This document shows positions 8,653-17,763 of a stretch of DNA of 64,000 nucleotides, one piece after another; position 1 is the stretch's first letter, and each line of letters starts with the position of its first letter. The stretch covers positions 1 to 64,000 of the forward strand of contig JALGVT010000006.1 of the NCBI GenBank assembly GCA_025774555.1, written 5' to 3'. The notes under the pieces were generated by a model. The model ran no database searches. It saw nothing but the letters and a program-made list of their open reading frames with translations, and had not been told where the DNA came from. This stretch comes from a candidate division LCP-89 bacterium. Lineage in GTDB: Bacteria; Electryoneota; B3-LCP. The translations under genes were made by a program, and so were the position numbers.

Positions 8653-9414
8653 TTAGATTCCCAATACCTTGCGCATATCATAAAAGCCAGGTTGCTGGGT
8701 GTTTATAAAGCGCACTGCTGCCAGCACGCCTTTAACGAACGCTTCGCGCGAACTGGCGCGGTGTGTCAATTCCAGCCGTTCACCAATTCCAGTGAAAAGG
8801 ACTGTGTGATCCCCAACGACGTCACCGGCTCGGATGGAATGATGGTGGAGTTTAGTATTTGGGTCAACCATTTTAAGTTGCTGTTCAATCATCAGAGCTG
8901 TTCCGGAAGGTGCGTCCCGCTTGGCGCGGTGGTGCGTCTCGATGATATCGACGTCGAAACCTCCGCCCATTATTTCCTGAATCCGCTGAGCAAGCGCCAT
9001 TAAGAGGTTAACCCCAAGCGACATATTTGCCGAGTAGAGAACTGGTATCGTTTTAGCGATTTTTTCCATCGCATCGCGGGATTTATCGTCAAAACCGGTC
9101 GAACCTATAACAGCCGGAATCTTCTTCCTGGCGGCGCCTTCGAGGTGGTTGATTACATTATCCGCTGGCGAGGAGAAATCGACCAGTACCTGGCAATCTT
9201 CGAGAAAGGTGTCAACGTCGTCCGATTCGATGGTTGCATCGCCAATCATCACGCCGAGCGAACGGTGATGCGGCGCTTCGTATGCCCGAGCAATTATCAA
9301 GTCGCTGCTTAAAACGACGCCGCGGAAGATTTCTCGTCCCATGCGTCCCGCCGCGCCGCAGAGACCTACCGATATTGTGTGAACGTTGGATTCTTTATCC
9401 TGTGATGAGCCCAT
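8653..9414 (-). CDS. dapB: 4-hydroxy-tetrahydrodipicolinate reductase
   Basis: Reduces hydroxytetrahydrodipicolinate with NAD(P)H in the DAP/lysine pathway, in the cytoplasm. The N-terminal nucleotide-binding motif is GLCGAAGRMGREI (~18-30). The catalytic/substrate motif ETHHRAKRDAPSGTAL (~160-175) carries the conserved His-His and Lys. Length (253) is normal. The ATG at 9414 lies 20 nt inside the end of dapA, so the two genes overlap and are probably translationally coupled. About 14 residues precede the conserved core, which is slightly long, but no other ATG/GTG/TTG start close to the core is evident. Confidence 0.94.
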   Translation of the reverse strand: MGSSQDKESNVHTISVGLCGAAGRMGREIFRGVVLSSDLIIARAYEAPHHRSLGVMIGDATIESDDVDTFLEDCQVLVDFSSPADNVINHLEGAARKKIPAVIGSTGFDDKSRDAMEKIAKTIPVLYSANMSLGVNLLMALAQRIQEIMGGGFDVDIIETHHRAKRDAPSGTALMIEQQLKMVDPNTKLHHHSIRAGDVVGDHTVLFTGIGERLELTHRASSREAFVKGVLAAVRFINTQQPGFYDMRKVLGI

Positions 9415-10273
9415 GTTTTTTTAACTCCTGAACTAATACGCTCCGGTTGGATTCCTGCATAGGCACAAGCGGCAGCCGAACAGAACCCACCTCGTATCCC
9501 ATCTGTTGCAATGCTTCTTTTACCGCGATGGGATTGGTTTCGATAAATAAAGCTTTCAGCAGGGGCCAAACTTTCAGGTGAATCGAGATAGCGTCGCTTA
9601 CCTGTCCGGCGAAGAAAGTCATCATGATCTTCTTCAGATCAGATGGAACGACGTTGCCTGCCGCGGAAATAGCTCCTTTCCCGCCGCACGTCAGTGTGGG
9701 CAGTATCAGAGAATCATCTCCCGCCAATATGCTGATCTGATCTCCGCAGCGAATCGCCACTTCGGAAATCTGATCCATGTTTCCCGATGCCTCCTTGATG
9801 CCGACAATATTGTCGTGAGGACACAACCGCTCGACAGTCTCGGGCAACATGTTGACTGACGTTCTGCCGGGGATGTTGTAGAGGATCAGCGGCAGCGGTG
9901 AATTATCCGCTACTGCCATGAAATGCCGGTACAGCCCTTCCTGAGTCGGCTTATTGTAATACGGGCATATCACCAGCGCGCCTTTAGCGCCCAGATCAGC
10001 CGCGCGCTTGGTTCTTTCGATGCTGGCTGCGGTGCTGTTAGTGCCGGTTCCGGCGATGATCGGCATACGTCCGTTGACGGCTTCCACGCAGGTTTTTATG
10101 ACCAGATCGCGTTCTTCCGCCGACAGGGTGGGCGCTTCGCCGGTTGTGCCCAGAGGCACGAAGCCGTCCGCGCCTTTGCTCATTAAATCTATGACGAGTC
10201 TGCGCAGCACGTCAGTATCAATGCCCTGATCGTTTAACGGCGTCACTAAAGCCGGGAATAGTCCCTCAAACAT
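9395..10273 (-). CDS. dapA: 4-hydroxy-tetrahydrodipicolinate synthase
   Basis: Condenses pyruvate with aspartate semialdehyde, the first committed step to DAP and lysine. A 292-residue TIM barrel of the DHDPS/NAL family: VPLGTTGEAPTLS (~40-52), the catalytic Tyr in LILYNIPGRTS (~129-139) and the Schiff-base Lys in VGIKEASGN (~156-164). The start ATG at 10273 is followed by the expected FEGLFPALVTPL. It lies 32 nt after the GlcD-like gene and overlaps dapB by 20 nt. Confidence 0.94.
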   Translation of the reverse strand: MFEGLFPALVTPLNDQGIDTDVLRRLVIDLMSKGADGFVPLGTTGEAPTLSAEERDLVIKTCVEAVNGRMPIIAGTGTNSTAASIERTKRAADLGAKGALVICPYYNKPTQEGLYRHFMAVADNSPLPLILYNIPGRTSVNMLPETVERLCPHDNIVGIKEASGNMDQISEVAIRCGDQISILAGDDSLILPTLTCGGKGAISAAGNVVPSDLKKIMMTFFAGQVSDAISIHLKVWPLLKALFIETNPIAVKEALQQMGYEVGSVRLPLVPMQESNRSVLVQELKKHGLITG

Positions 10274-10305
10274 GATAATTTCCTCGTTCTGCGGATATGT
10301 GTATT

Positions 10306-11688
10306 CTACCCTTCCGGTATCATCTTGCCCGGATTGAACAGCGCGTCCGGGTCGAACGCCCGCTTGATTTTACGCATGGTATCCAATTCTGCGGGGCTCA
10401 TCTGCAAGCGCATGTAATCGCGTTTCACGATACCGATGCCATGTTCTCCTGAAATAGTTCCGTTCAGTTTCAAGACCTCTTTGAACACCTCTTCCACCGC
10501 CTGCGAAGCGCGGGTCTTTTCGAGAGTGTCATCCGGGTCGAACATCACGTTGACGTGGATATTGCCGTCGCCCGCGTGACCGAAACAGGGGATCGTCAGA
10601 CTGTAACGCTTGGCGATTTTTGCGACTTCGTTAAGCAGGTTTGTGAGTTGCGAACGGGGCACGGATACGTCTTCGTTGATTTTTCCCTTTGCCAGTCTCG
10701 CCAGCGAAGGGGATATATTGCGTCGCAGCGTCCACAGTTTTTCTGCTTCATCTGCATCGGTTGTGGACAGGATTTCGAGCGCCTGCCTGTTATGGCACAG
10801 CTCTTCTACAACTTTGAGATTCTCCTGCACCTCTTGCGGTATTCCATCAACCTCAACCAGCAATAGCGCTTCCGTCTCTTCAGGCAGGGTTATACCGGTA
10901 TATTCCGATATCGCTTTCAGCACAGCTTTGTCCATCAGTTCGCACACCGATGGCACAATCCCGGCAGCCATGATTTCAGAAACTGAACTACCCACCGTTT
11001 CCAGGGAGGGGAATGCAATCCGTATGGTGCCGCTCGATTGCGGCGCGTCGATTAAACGGAGAGCGATCTTAGTGATGATGCCCAGCGTTCCTTCTGAACC
11101 GACAAGCAGAGAGGTCAGGTCGGCGGAATCAGGATCACCGTTCAACGTTCCGGTGCAGCATATTTCCGCTCGAGACGTGATAAATTCGAGCCCGAGAACG
11201 TAATGCTTGGTGGTGCCATATTTGACGCAGCGCAAGCCGCCGGCGTTTTCAGCGACATTGCCGCCAATGCAGCTCACTTTGTAGCTCGATGGATCCGGCG
11301 GATAGAACAAGCCGTGTTTAGCGGCTTCTTCCTGGATTTGTGCGGTGATCACACCGGGTTCAACCAACATCCGTTTTTCGTCAGCGTTGAACTCGAGGAT
11401 GTGATTCATCCGTTCGGTGCAAAGTACTATCCCCTTTTTCAGCGGGACGGATCCACCGGACATGCCGGTTCCCGCGCCGCGCGGCGTGACAAAATATCCT
11501 TCGTCGATGGCAAAATTCAGGGCCATCAACACGTCGTCAACCGTTTCAGCGAGAACGACAATTTCGGGCATGCCGCGGTTAGCTGAAACGTCGTAAGAAT
11601 AGGTAAGCAGATCCTCGTTCGACGTCAGGACTTTATGGTGTCCCAGCGTCCGCTGGAAACTCTTTAACGGTTTCTGTCGAAACAACAT
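10306..11688 (-). CDS. FAD-linked oxidase, GlcD/D-lactate dehydrogenase type
   Basis: A 460-residue flavoprotein of the FAD_binding_4 / FAD-oxidase C family, which oxidises 2-hydroxyacids such as glycolate or D-lactate. The FAD-binding half has TPRGAGTGMSGGSVPLK (~70-86) and VGSEGTLGIITKIALRL; the C-terminal half ends in ISGEHGIGIVKRDYM and FDPDALFNPGKM, the usual signatures. No Fe-S partner (GlcF) lies beside it, so the electron acceptor is unknown. It is the first gene of the 11.7-2.4 kb minus-strand run. The 165-nt upstream gap contains a weak promoter-like pair (TTGCTT, 17 nt, TAGATT on the minus strand). Confidence 0.85.
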   Translation of the reverse strand: MLFRQKPLKSFQRTLGHHKVLTSNEDLLTYSYDVSANRGMPEIVVLAETVDDVLMALNFAIDEGYFVTPRGAGTGMSGGSVPLKKGIVLCTERMNHILEFNADEKRMLVEPGVITAQIQEEAAKHGLFYPPDPSSYKVSCIGGNVAENAGGLRCVKYGTTKHYVLGLEFITSRAEICCTGTLNGDPDSADLTSLLVGSEGTLGIITKIALRLIDAPQSSGTIRIAFPSLETVGSSVSEIMAAGIVPSVCELMDKAVLKAISEYTGITLPEETEALLLVEVDGIPQEVQENLKVVEELCHNRQALEILSTTDADEAEKLWTLRRNISPSLARLAKGKINEDVSVPRSQLTNLLNEVAKIAKRYSLTIPCFGHAGDGNIHVNVMFDPDDTLEKTRASQAVEEVFKEVLKLNGTISGEHGIGIVKRDYMRLQMSPAELDTMRKIKRAFDPDALFNPGKMIPEG

Positions 11689-11853
11689 CTAGCTGTCTTA
11701 TTTTGCTGGTGTGATCGTCATAATTTCAACACCGTAATCTAATAAAAAAACAGACGTTAAGCAAGCGTATTTGGGGAAATTCACCGAAAAACGCAAAAAA
11801 AAGCCTTATAAATATGCGATATTATTAGTAATATTCACTGATAATCAGTAGTG

Positions 11854-13941
11854 TCAAGTTGTGCTGGCGGCAGGCTTTATTTCAGCAGGTTTTGGGAGGG
11901 CATTTTCTCGACGGGCGCTGCCTAAAATGGATTCTATGGCAAGGAGAATAAAACCGGCGATCAATGCGGTTTTCCACAGTTCTCTGCCATACCGCGAGGT
12001 GAGGATTCTGTCTTCGATCTGGTCGGGCGGACATTTTTCTGCGCCTGTATCGAACCATGCGGCATAAACTTCTTCGACTTCGACCGGAATCAAATCAGAT
12101 TCAGTCAGCGGGGGGTTGACTGCAGTTATATATGTGTCAGTTCCAGTATCTGTCGTATAGATACCGACCTGATTTAGTGATGGATGTAAAAATGCGGATT
12201 TTTGTCCCAGAAGCTTTATCGGAAGTAGAGTTGATTTTCCATCAGGGAAGGTGAGTTCAGCGGAAGCGTCCTCTGCCGCTGCGGCAGTAACAAGGAGGTC
12301 ATCGCCCACTTGAAGATGGCTGCACTGTCCGTTTGCTCCGCTTGCCAATCGCAGGACGATCCTGTGAATCAGTGGAGCGAAAATTCCGCGCTGTGCCCAA
12401 TCTGACCAATCTCTCCTGGGGGATGACGCGCAGAGAATCACTCGACCCTGCCCGAATGCCGTTTCGGTAAGGAAGGGCATGCCGTCCTCGAAGACTATGG
12501 GAGCAGTTTCACTGACGCCGGTAAAAGTCAAGGCTTTATAAAAACGGGGCGCGGACGGTTTGCTGCCCGGTCTGACAATGCCTTTGAAAAGAGCGGATTC
12601 CAGATCGGGATTCCGCCAGGTCAGGAAAGATTCAGAGCCGCGTTTTGCGCCGATTTTTTCTCCCCATAACGGGGTTTGCAGCTTCTCTAACAGGTTCCGA
12701 TTTATGGAAGCCAGGTCCGAATTGTCCCCCGGGAGAATAAAAACTCCCCCGCCCTGTTCTACAAAATGGATCAGCCGGTTTCTCTGCGCTTGCGAGAAAT
12801 CACGCGGTCCGCTGAAAATGATAACGTCGAATTTAGATATCTGCCTGACGTCCCAGTTTTCAGCTTGTGCCTGTTCCATCACTATCAAATCCTGGGAGGC
12901 AATCGCCAAACGGATTTCTCTGCACGATGTCTCATCTCCCACTAAGAGCGCATCGATGCGGTCAGGGACTGTAAAGCAGAAATAAGCGCGGTTATCAACG
13001 GCAAGCGCATCGGTCTCTTCAATCTGTATAATACCTTTTTGCGAACCGATATCCTCAGGCTGAACTTGATGCTGCCTCACGATTTCCGATTGCGCGGCAA
13101 TGGTTACGACGTCCTCGCCCAGCCGTGTGCCGTTCAGGAAAATACTGTAATACACATCTGCGCGATTTTTGGTGCCGTGATTGGCAAGGGTTATTTCTAT
13201 ATCCACCGGCTGTCCCGGCTCGATGATCTCACTTATGACGGCAACCTTTTTTACTGCGAGATTGCCTGACTTCTTTGAGTTCACCGGAACAAAATATGCC
13301 GCGATTCCTGGCGGCAGGGTCGGCAAACTGACGTCGGTGGTAAAATCGCTGATGATGAAAATTTCACTGCGGAAATCCTGCTCAGATTGCAGCGTCTCAA
13401 TAGCCATTGTGACTGCTGCCGGCAGATCTGCTGAGCCATCCCAGGGCGCGGCATCGTCAAGCGCTTTGCTCAGCATCTGGCGTTCAGATGAGGGAGTTTT
13501 CAATAGTGGTCGAGGCTCATCTTGCGCCAGAATTATTGTCATCTGGTCACCGTCGCCCATCAGATCGATCACTGTCTCTGCTGTTTCTTTTGCGTGCTGG
13601 AATGGTGATCCCTCTATGTCCTTTGCCCGCATACCTGCCGACCCATCGATGACGATCGCCGTTCCGGTGCGTCCGGTTGAAAGCGCTGCGATACCGAACT
13701 GCTGTGTCAGCGTGGGTCTGGTAAAGGCGGCGGCGATCATCAAGATCGCCAGAGTTCGTATCAAGAGGAGCAGCCATTGACGCAGGCGGATTTTACGCCA
13801 CTGCTGTCTCTGCAGTTTGCGTAGAAAACGCAGGCTGGAAAAATCGATCAGCTTATAGCGTCTTCTGCTGAAAAGATGGATGAGGATAGGGAGTGAAATA
13901 GCTGCCAGCCCTGCCAGCAGCGCGGAATTAAGAAAGGTCAT
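11854..13941 (-). CDS. BatA-type membrane protein with von Willebrand A domain
   Basis: A 695-residue protein with the aerotolerance-regulator N-terminal domain: one membrane helix, then SLPILIHLFSRRR (~18-30) and a second helix around 60-80. A VWA domain follows (AIVIDGSAGMRAKD; the usual MIDAS DxSxS appears as DGSAG), then beta-rich and DUF-type regions (~200-620) and a C-terminal membrane helix near ALIAGFILLAIES. Family knowledge: Bat-like proteins often accompany MoxR ATPases and transglutaminase-like proteins in FCB bacteria; no such partner is adjacent here. The function is unknown. It is monocistronic between a 165-nt gap and a fold-back repeat. Confidence 0.75.
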   Translation of the reverse strand: MTFLNSALLAGLAAISLPILIHLFSRRRYKLIDFSSLRFLRKLQRQQWRKIRLRQWLLLLIRTLAILMIAAAFTRPTLTQQFGIAALSTGRTGTAIVIDGSAGMRAKDIEGSPFQHAKETAETVIDLMGDGDQMTIILAQDEPRPLLKTPSSERQMLSKALDDAAPWDGSADLPAAVTMAIETLQSEQDFRSEIFIISDFTTDVSLPTLPPGIAAYFVPVNSKKSGNLAVKKVAVISEIIEPGQPVDIEITLANHGTKNRADVYYSIFLNGTRLGEDVVTIAAQSEIVRQHQVQPEDIGSQKGIIQIEETDALAVDNRAYFCFTVPDRIDALLVGDETSCREIRLAIASQDLIVMEQAQAENWDVRQISKFDVIIFSGPRDFSQAQRNRLIHFVEQGGGVFILPGDNSDLASINRNLLEKLQTPLWGEKIGAKRGSESFLTWRNPDLESALFKGIVRPGSKPSAPRFYKALTFTGVSETAPIVFEDGMPFLTETAFGQGRVILCASSPRRDWSDWAQRGIFAPLIHRIVLRLASGANGQCSHLQVGDDLLVTAAAAEDASAELTFPDGKSTLLPIKLLGQKSAFLHPSLNQVGIYTTDTGTDTYITAVNPPLTESDLIPVEVEEVYAAWFDTGAEKCPPDQIEDRILTSRYGRELWKTALIAGFILLAIESILGSARRENALPKPAEIKPAASTT

Positions 13942-13986
13942 ATTGTATTGTTATAGTGATAGTCGGATTCTTCCATAGGAACCCTT

Positions 13987-14119
13987 GGGGTTGTCCCAAA
14001 AACCTATTGATTGTCATCGCGAACGAAGTGTGGCGATCTATAAGAGTTTGTAATATATGAGATTGCCACGTCTCTTCGTTCCTCGCAATGACACCGTCGA
14101 GAACTTTTAGGACAGCTCC
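13987..14119. repeat. Fold-back (MITE-like) element, copy 1
   Basis: A 133-bp element bounded by GGGGTTGTCCCAAAAAC on the left and the imperfect complement TTTTAGGACAGCTCC on the right. The interior also folds on itself (TGTCATCGCGAACGAAG and its partner CGTTCCTCGCAATGACA, with a central AATATATGAGATTGCC). Copies at 39332..39486 and 50385..50528 share ends and interior; 25169..25991 is an enlarged relative. It has no coding capacity. Confidence 0.8.
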
Positions 14120-14147
14120 TTTACGGGGAGAATCCGACTGGCATGAT

Positions 14148-14726
14148 TCAGTTTAGTCTTCTTTCAGTCAGCGACACCAACAGATGTCCCGCGGTGATGT
14201 GCCCTTCCTGGATTCGTTGCCCATTATCACTGGGGATACAGATGCAGAGATCGGCGATTTCTCCGAGGTCACCTTTTTTTGCTCCGAGAAAGGCGATGAC
14301 TTTTATACCTCTTTTCTGGGCAGATACAGCCGCCTCGATAACATTAGGCGATTTGCCTGAGGTGGAAATCCCAATCAAAATGTCCCCAGGACGACCGAGA
14401 GCCTCGATCTGCCTCGAGAAGATGTAGTCGAAGCCGAAATCGTTGGCGGCGGCGGTCAGCGTAGAAGTGTCAGTGGTCAACGCTATCGCCGGCAGCGCTC
14501 TGCGTTCGCTGTCAGACGTCAAACGGACGACAAATTCAGTGGCAATGTGCTGCGCATCCGCCGCTGATCCGCCATTGCCGCAAATCAGCAGTGTGCCGCC
14601 GTTTTTCATAGCCTGTGCAACCCAGGATGAGGCGGTCTTGAGAGCATCGCCGCACCCTTCAATCATGCTGTGTTTGGTTTCGGCGCTTTCTATCAGCGCT
14701 TGTTTGATAATTTCGTCTTCTGTCAT
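14148..14726 (-). CDS. gmhA: Sedoheptulose-7-phosphate isomerase (phosphoheptose isomerase)
   Basis: Converts sedoheptulose 7-phosphate to D-glycero-D-manno-heptose 7-phosphate for lipopolysaccharide or S-layer heptose. The 192-residue SIS-domain protein has the phosphate-binding loop CGNGGSAADAQHIATEF (~49-65), ISTSGKSPNV (~119-128) and the metal-binding tail QEGHITAGHLL. Length is normal. No other heptose genes lie in the window. It stands alone between a fold-back repeat and the divergent carbamoyltransferase operon. No clear ribosome binding site precedes the ATG. Confidence 0.9.
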   Translation of the reverse strand: MTEDEIIKQALIESAETKHSMIEGCGDALKTASSWVAQAMKNGGTLLICGNGGSAADAQHIATEFVVRLTSDSERRALPAIALTTDTSTLTAAANDFGFDYIFSRQIEALGRPGDILIGISTSGKSPNVIEAAVSAQKRGIKVIAFLGAKKGDLGEIADLCICIPSDNGQRIQEGHITAGHLLVSLTERRLN

Positions 14727-14919
14727 TGGTGTGAATTATTGTTAATGCAGGCAGTTTTTAGTTGTACTCCTCAACGGTTTAAACGATCCCGCACGTAAAG
14801 AATAAGTTTAACAGTGTTGATCGATCCCACTTGTTCAGCAATCTTTTTCCGTTTAATGTGGATGCTTGTACCGCTTTGCATATTTCTAACTAAATAGCGT
14901 AATTTTCTATATTAGATAC

Positions 14920-14948
14920 TTGATTTATCACAATATTATTGTTATATT
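14920..14948 (+). promoter_or_regulatory. Sigma70-type promoter of the carbamoyltransferase operon
   Basis: TTGATT at 14920-14925, a 17-nt spacer and TATATT at 14943-14948. Transcription should begin near 14955. This rules out start codons before that point for the gene at 15017. Confidence 0.65.
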
Positions 14949-15016
14949 TTATATTCCTCATATTTTCAATTTCAGATAATGAGTCACGCTCCCTCAGAAA
15001 AATCGGCAATATCAAA

Positions 15017-16855
15017 TTGGGAAACAGCCAGAAATCAATTAACATTTTAGGAATATCCGCCTATTATCACGATTCGGCGGCATGCCTGGTTCGCGATGGT
15101 GAAATAATCGCTGCTGCGCAGGAAGAGCGATTTACGAGGAAGAAGCACGACCACAATTTCCCGTCACATGCCGTGGCTTACTGTTTGAAAGAAGCCGGCA
15201 TTTCTGTTGACGATCTCGACAGCGTCACTTTTTATGATAAGCCATTGATCAAATTTGAGAGGCTGTTAGAAACTTATCTGACCTATGCTCCTATCGGTTT
15301 CAAGAGTTTCTTGATGGCTATGCCGCTATGGCTCAAACAGAAACTCTTCATGCGTGATACGATTGCTAAAGAGATGGGGTATGAGGGGAAAATCCTATTC
15401 CCTGAGCATCATGAATCGCATGCAGCTTCCGCTTTTTTTCCGAGTCCTTTCCGTGATGCGGCGATTTTGACGCTGGACGGCGTGGGCGAGTGGGCGACGA
15501 GTTCCATGGGCGTGGGACACGATAATCGCGTTACCCTTCTATCCGAAATCCATTTCCCGCATTCTCTGGGGCTGCTCTATTCCGCTTTTACTTATTATAC
15601 CGGCTTCAAAGTCAATTCCGGTGAATATAAAATCATGGGATTGGCGCCTTATGGTGAACCGAAATATGCCAATAAGATATTGACCGAACTGGTGGATTTG
15701 AAAGAGGACGGCAGTTTCAAGTTGAATATGAAATATTTCAACTACTGCGCCGGTCTAACCATGACCAACCGCCGTTTCGATAAGCTGTTCGATGGACCGC
15801 CTCGGAAGCCGGAATCCACTCTGACGCAAAAACAGATGGATCTGGCGCGTTCGGTTCAGGTGGTTACCGAAGAGATCATGCTGCGTATGACGAGAACCGC
15901 CTTCAAGGAGACCGGGCTGCCGAATCTCTGTCTCGCTGGAGGCGTGGCCCTGAATTGCGTCGGCAACGGCAGGATTCTGCGCGAAGGTCCTTTCAAGGAG
16001 ATATGGATACAGCCTGCCGCCGGAGACGCAGGCGGAGCGTTAGGCGCTGCTTTGACTGCCTGGTATCATTATTACGATAAACCCCGTCAGCTTGACGGTC
16101 ATCGCGACCTTCAGAAGGCGTCCCGGCTGGGACCGGAGTTCAGCGACGATGAGATCGACGGTTTCTTACAGGAACACGATCTGCCGGCGAAAAAGCTGGA
16201 GCGCAGCGACGTTCCTTCTGAAATAGCGGCGTTTATGGAAGCTGGTAAGGTTATCGGCTGGTTTCAGGGGAGGATGGAATACGGTCCCCGCGCATTGGGT
16301 TCGAGGTCGATTATCGGCGATCCCCGCAATCGCGAAATGCAGTCGGTGATGAATCTGAAGATCAAGTACCGTGAATCCTTCCGTCCGTTTGCTCCCACAG
16401 TCATGGAAGATAAAGCCCCGGACGTTTTTGATATAGACAGACCGAGTCCATATATGCTGCTGGTTGCGCCGGTGCGGGAAGAGCGCCGCATACCTATGAC
16501 TGAAGAGCAGGAGAACCTTTTTGGCATTGATAAGCTGAACGTCATACGTTCGGACATTCCGGCGATTACCCATGTAGATTATTCTGCCAGGCTGCAGACG
16601 GTTAACCGGGATGAGAACGATATATACTATGACATGATCAAAGCTTTCCATGAGCGCACCGGCTGTCCGGTAATAATCAACACCTCCTTCAACGTTCGCG
16701 GTGAACCGATTGTCTGTACTCCGCAGGACGCTTATACCTGTTTCATGCGCACGGAGATGGATTACCTTATCATGGGCACGTATCTTCTTGATAAGAAAGA
16801 ACAGCCGCCCTTGAAGGAAGACATCGACTGGCAATCCGAATTCGAGCTGGATTAA
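15017..16855 (+). CDS. Carbamoyltransferase, NodU/TobZ family
   Basis: Predicted to transfer a carbamoyl group from carbamoyl phosphate, via carbamoyl-adenylate, to a hydroxyl of a sugar or natural product. The N-terminal Kae1-like half shows INILGISAYYHDSAACLV, EERFTRKKHD and HHESHAASAFFPSPF; the middle has NSGEYKIMGLAPYG and CLAGGVALNCVGN; the C-terminal domain has YGPRALGSRSIIGDPR and INTSFNVRGEPIVCTP. The start is unsure: conserved sequence begins at about 15038 with ATT (I-N-I-L-G), the nearest conventional in-frame codon is TTG at 15017, and earlier ones lie inside the promoter. It is followed 18 nt later by an SxtJ-type membrane protein and then DUF5989, a recurrent trio. No biosynthetic cluster is adjacent, so the acceptor is unknown. 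Confidence 0.85.
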   Translation: MGNSQKSINILGISAYYHDSAACLVRDGEIIAAAQEERFTRKKHDHNFPSHAVAYCLKEAGISVDDLDSVTFYDKPLIKFERLLETYLTYAPIGFKSFLMAMPLWLKQKLFMRDTIAKEMGYEGKILFPEHHESHAASAFFPSPFRDAAILTLDGVGEWATSSMGVGHDNRVTLLSEIHFPHSLGLLYSAFTYYTGFKVNSGEYKIMGLAPYGEPKYANKILTELVDLKEDGSFKLNMKYFNYCAGLTMTNRRFDKLFDGPPRKPESTLTQKQMDLARSVQVVTEEIMLRMTRTAFKETGLPNLCLAGGVALNCVGNGRILREGPFKEIWIQPAAGDAGGALGAALTAWYHYYDKPRQLDGHRDLQKASRLGPEFSDDEIDGFLQEHDLPAKKLERSDVPSEIAAFMEAGKVIGWFQGRMEYGPRALGSRSIIGDPRNREMQSVMNLKIKYRESFRPFAPTVMEDKAPDVFDIDRPSPYMLLVAPVREERRIPMTEEQENLFGIDKLNVIRSDIPAITHVDYSARLQTVNRDENDIYYDMIKAFHERTGCPVIINTSFNVRGEPIVCTPQDAYTCFMRTEMDYLIMGTYLLDKKEQPPLKEDIDWQSEFELD

Positions 16856-16873
16856 AGATCAGGGAGTCCTATT

Positions 16874-17287
16874 TTGGGAAATACGAAGGCGAAATATACC
16901 AACAAAGAAATACGTCTCTGGGTTGCCGTAATGGCGGCAATTTTAACCGTTATCGGCGGCATCCAGTATTTCGTCTGGGCTCATGTTAGAACGGCGAATG
17001 TTTTCTGGGCTATTGCCGCCGCCTTGTTCTTTACAGGAATGGCGCTGCCTATTCTGCTTCGCCCTGTCTATTGGGTCTGGCTTAAAATAGCGGCGGGTCT
17101 CGCCTGGTTCAACACCCGACTTATCATGTTTCTGATTTTTTACCTCGTTTTTACTCCGGTTGGTCTGGTGTTACGGCTTTTACGAAAGGATCTGATAAAG
17201 CAGCGCTGGGACAAGGAAGCGGAATCGTATTGGATTCGGCGTCCTGAAACTCCGTTTGATCCAAAAAGATATGAAAATCAGTATTAA
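16874..17287 (+). CDS. SxtJ-family membrane protein
   Basis: A 137-residue protein with four hydrophobic segments (about residues 13-31, 37-55, 65-77 and 78-97) and a charged C-terminal tail containing RWDKEAESYW. This matches the small SxtJ family found beside NodU-type carbamoyltransferases; the name comes from the saxitoxin cluster and no function is established. The start is TTG at 16874, chosen because AGGGAG stands 8 nt upstream. It lies between the carbamoyltransferase (18 nt) and DUF5989 (17 nt), so the three are surely one transcript. Confidence 0.8.
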   Translation: MGNTKAKYTNKEIRLWVAVMAAILTVIGGIQYFVWAHVRTANVFWAIAAALFFTGMALPILLRPVYWVWLKIAAGLAWFNTRLIMFLIFYLVFTPVGLVLRLLRKDLIKQRWDKEAESYWIRRPETPFDPKRYENQY

Positions 17288-17304
17288 TCTATAAAGGAGC
17301 AGGC

Positions 17305-17463
17305 ATGCCTGGGATATCTGCCTGGGGGGAAATCTGGGGATTTTTGCGGGAACGGAAAAAGTGGTGGCTCACGCCGATCATTGTTATGATGGTTCTGGTT
17401 GGAGCGCTGTTGGTGTTCGCACAGACGTCAGCTCTGGCGCCGTTCATTTACGCAATTTTCTAA
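17305..17463 (+). CDS. DUF5989 family small membrane protein (52 aa)
   Basis: A 52-residue protein. It begins MPGISAWGEIWGFLRER, followed by KKWWLTPI, one membrane helix and the closing SALAPFIYAIF, the pattern of the DUF5989 family. AAAGGAGC precedes the ATG by 6 nt. Family knowledge: DUF5989 proteins sit directly after NodU-type carbamoyltransferase and SxtJ genes in many bacteria; the function is unknown. The gene closes the operon; no strong terminator is visible after it. Confidence 0.85.
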   Translation: MPGISAWGEIWGFLRERKKWWLTPIIVMMVLVGALLVFAQTSALAPFIYAIF

Positions 17464-17721
17464 AGTTGTTATCCATTCTGACAAACACCTTGCTGATTTG
17501 CTTTACTGTTGATTTTCTGCTGAAAACCTATAGCAGATAAGAGGATGGTAAAGATATTCCATTCTCTGTTGTCTCAATATGCTTAGAAAAATCGACACTT
17601 CTATCCGTATAATGCGTTTCTCTGATTGCAGGAATTTCCATTTCATGGTTCTATGCGGGAGAAATTGAGCATAATGGATAGTATAAGTCGATGGAGCGGG
17701 CGAGCGAAGCTTTCCTGCCGT
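17464..17721. other. Intergenic stretch without a recognised gene
   Basis: Low-complexity AT-rich sequence between the DUF5989 gene and the htrA promoter. No ORF with a ribosome binding site, no RNA gene and no member of the repeat families is visible. Confidence 0.5.
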
Positions 17722-17750
17722 TTGACAATAGGGCAGCAATTTGCTATATT
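17722..17750 (+). promoter_or_regulatory. Consensus sigma70 promoter of the htrA gene
   Basis: TTGACA (17722-17727), 17-nt spacer, TATATT (17745-17750). The predicted transcript start (~17757) is only about 7 nt before the ATG at 17764, so the message would be almost leaderless. Confidence 0.75.
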
Positions 17751-17763
17751 ACAGGTTTGAAAA

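Noticed and set aside
14939-15016. Longer N-terminus of the carbamoyltransferase from TTG at 14939
   Set aside because: It starts inside the -10 region of the promoter and adds residues absent from the family.
17464-17763. Replication origin or DnaA-box cluster near TTATCCATT
   Set aside because: Only a single imperfect match is present and there is no dnaA/dnaN context.
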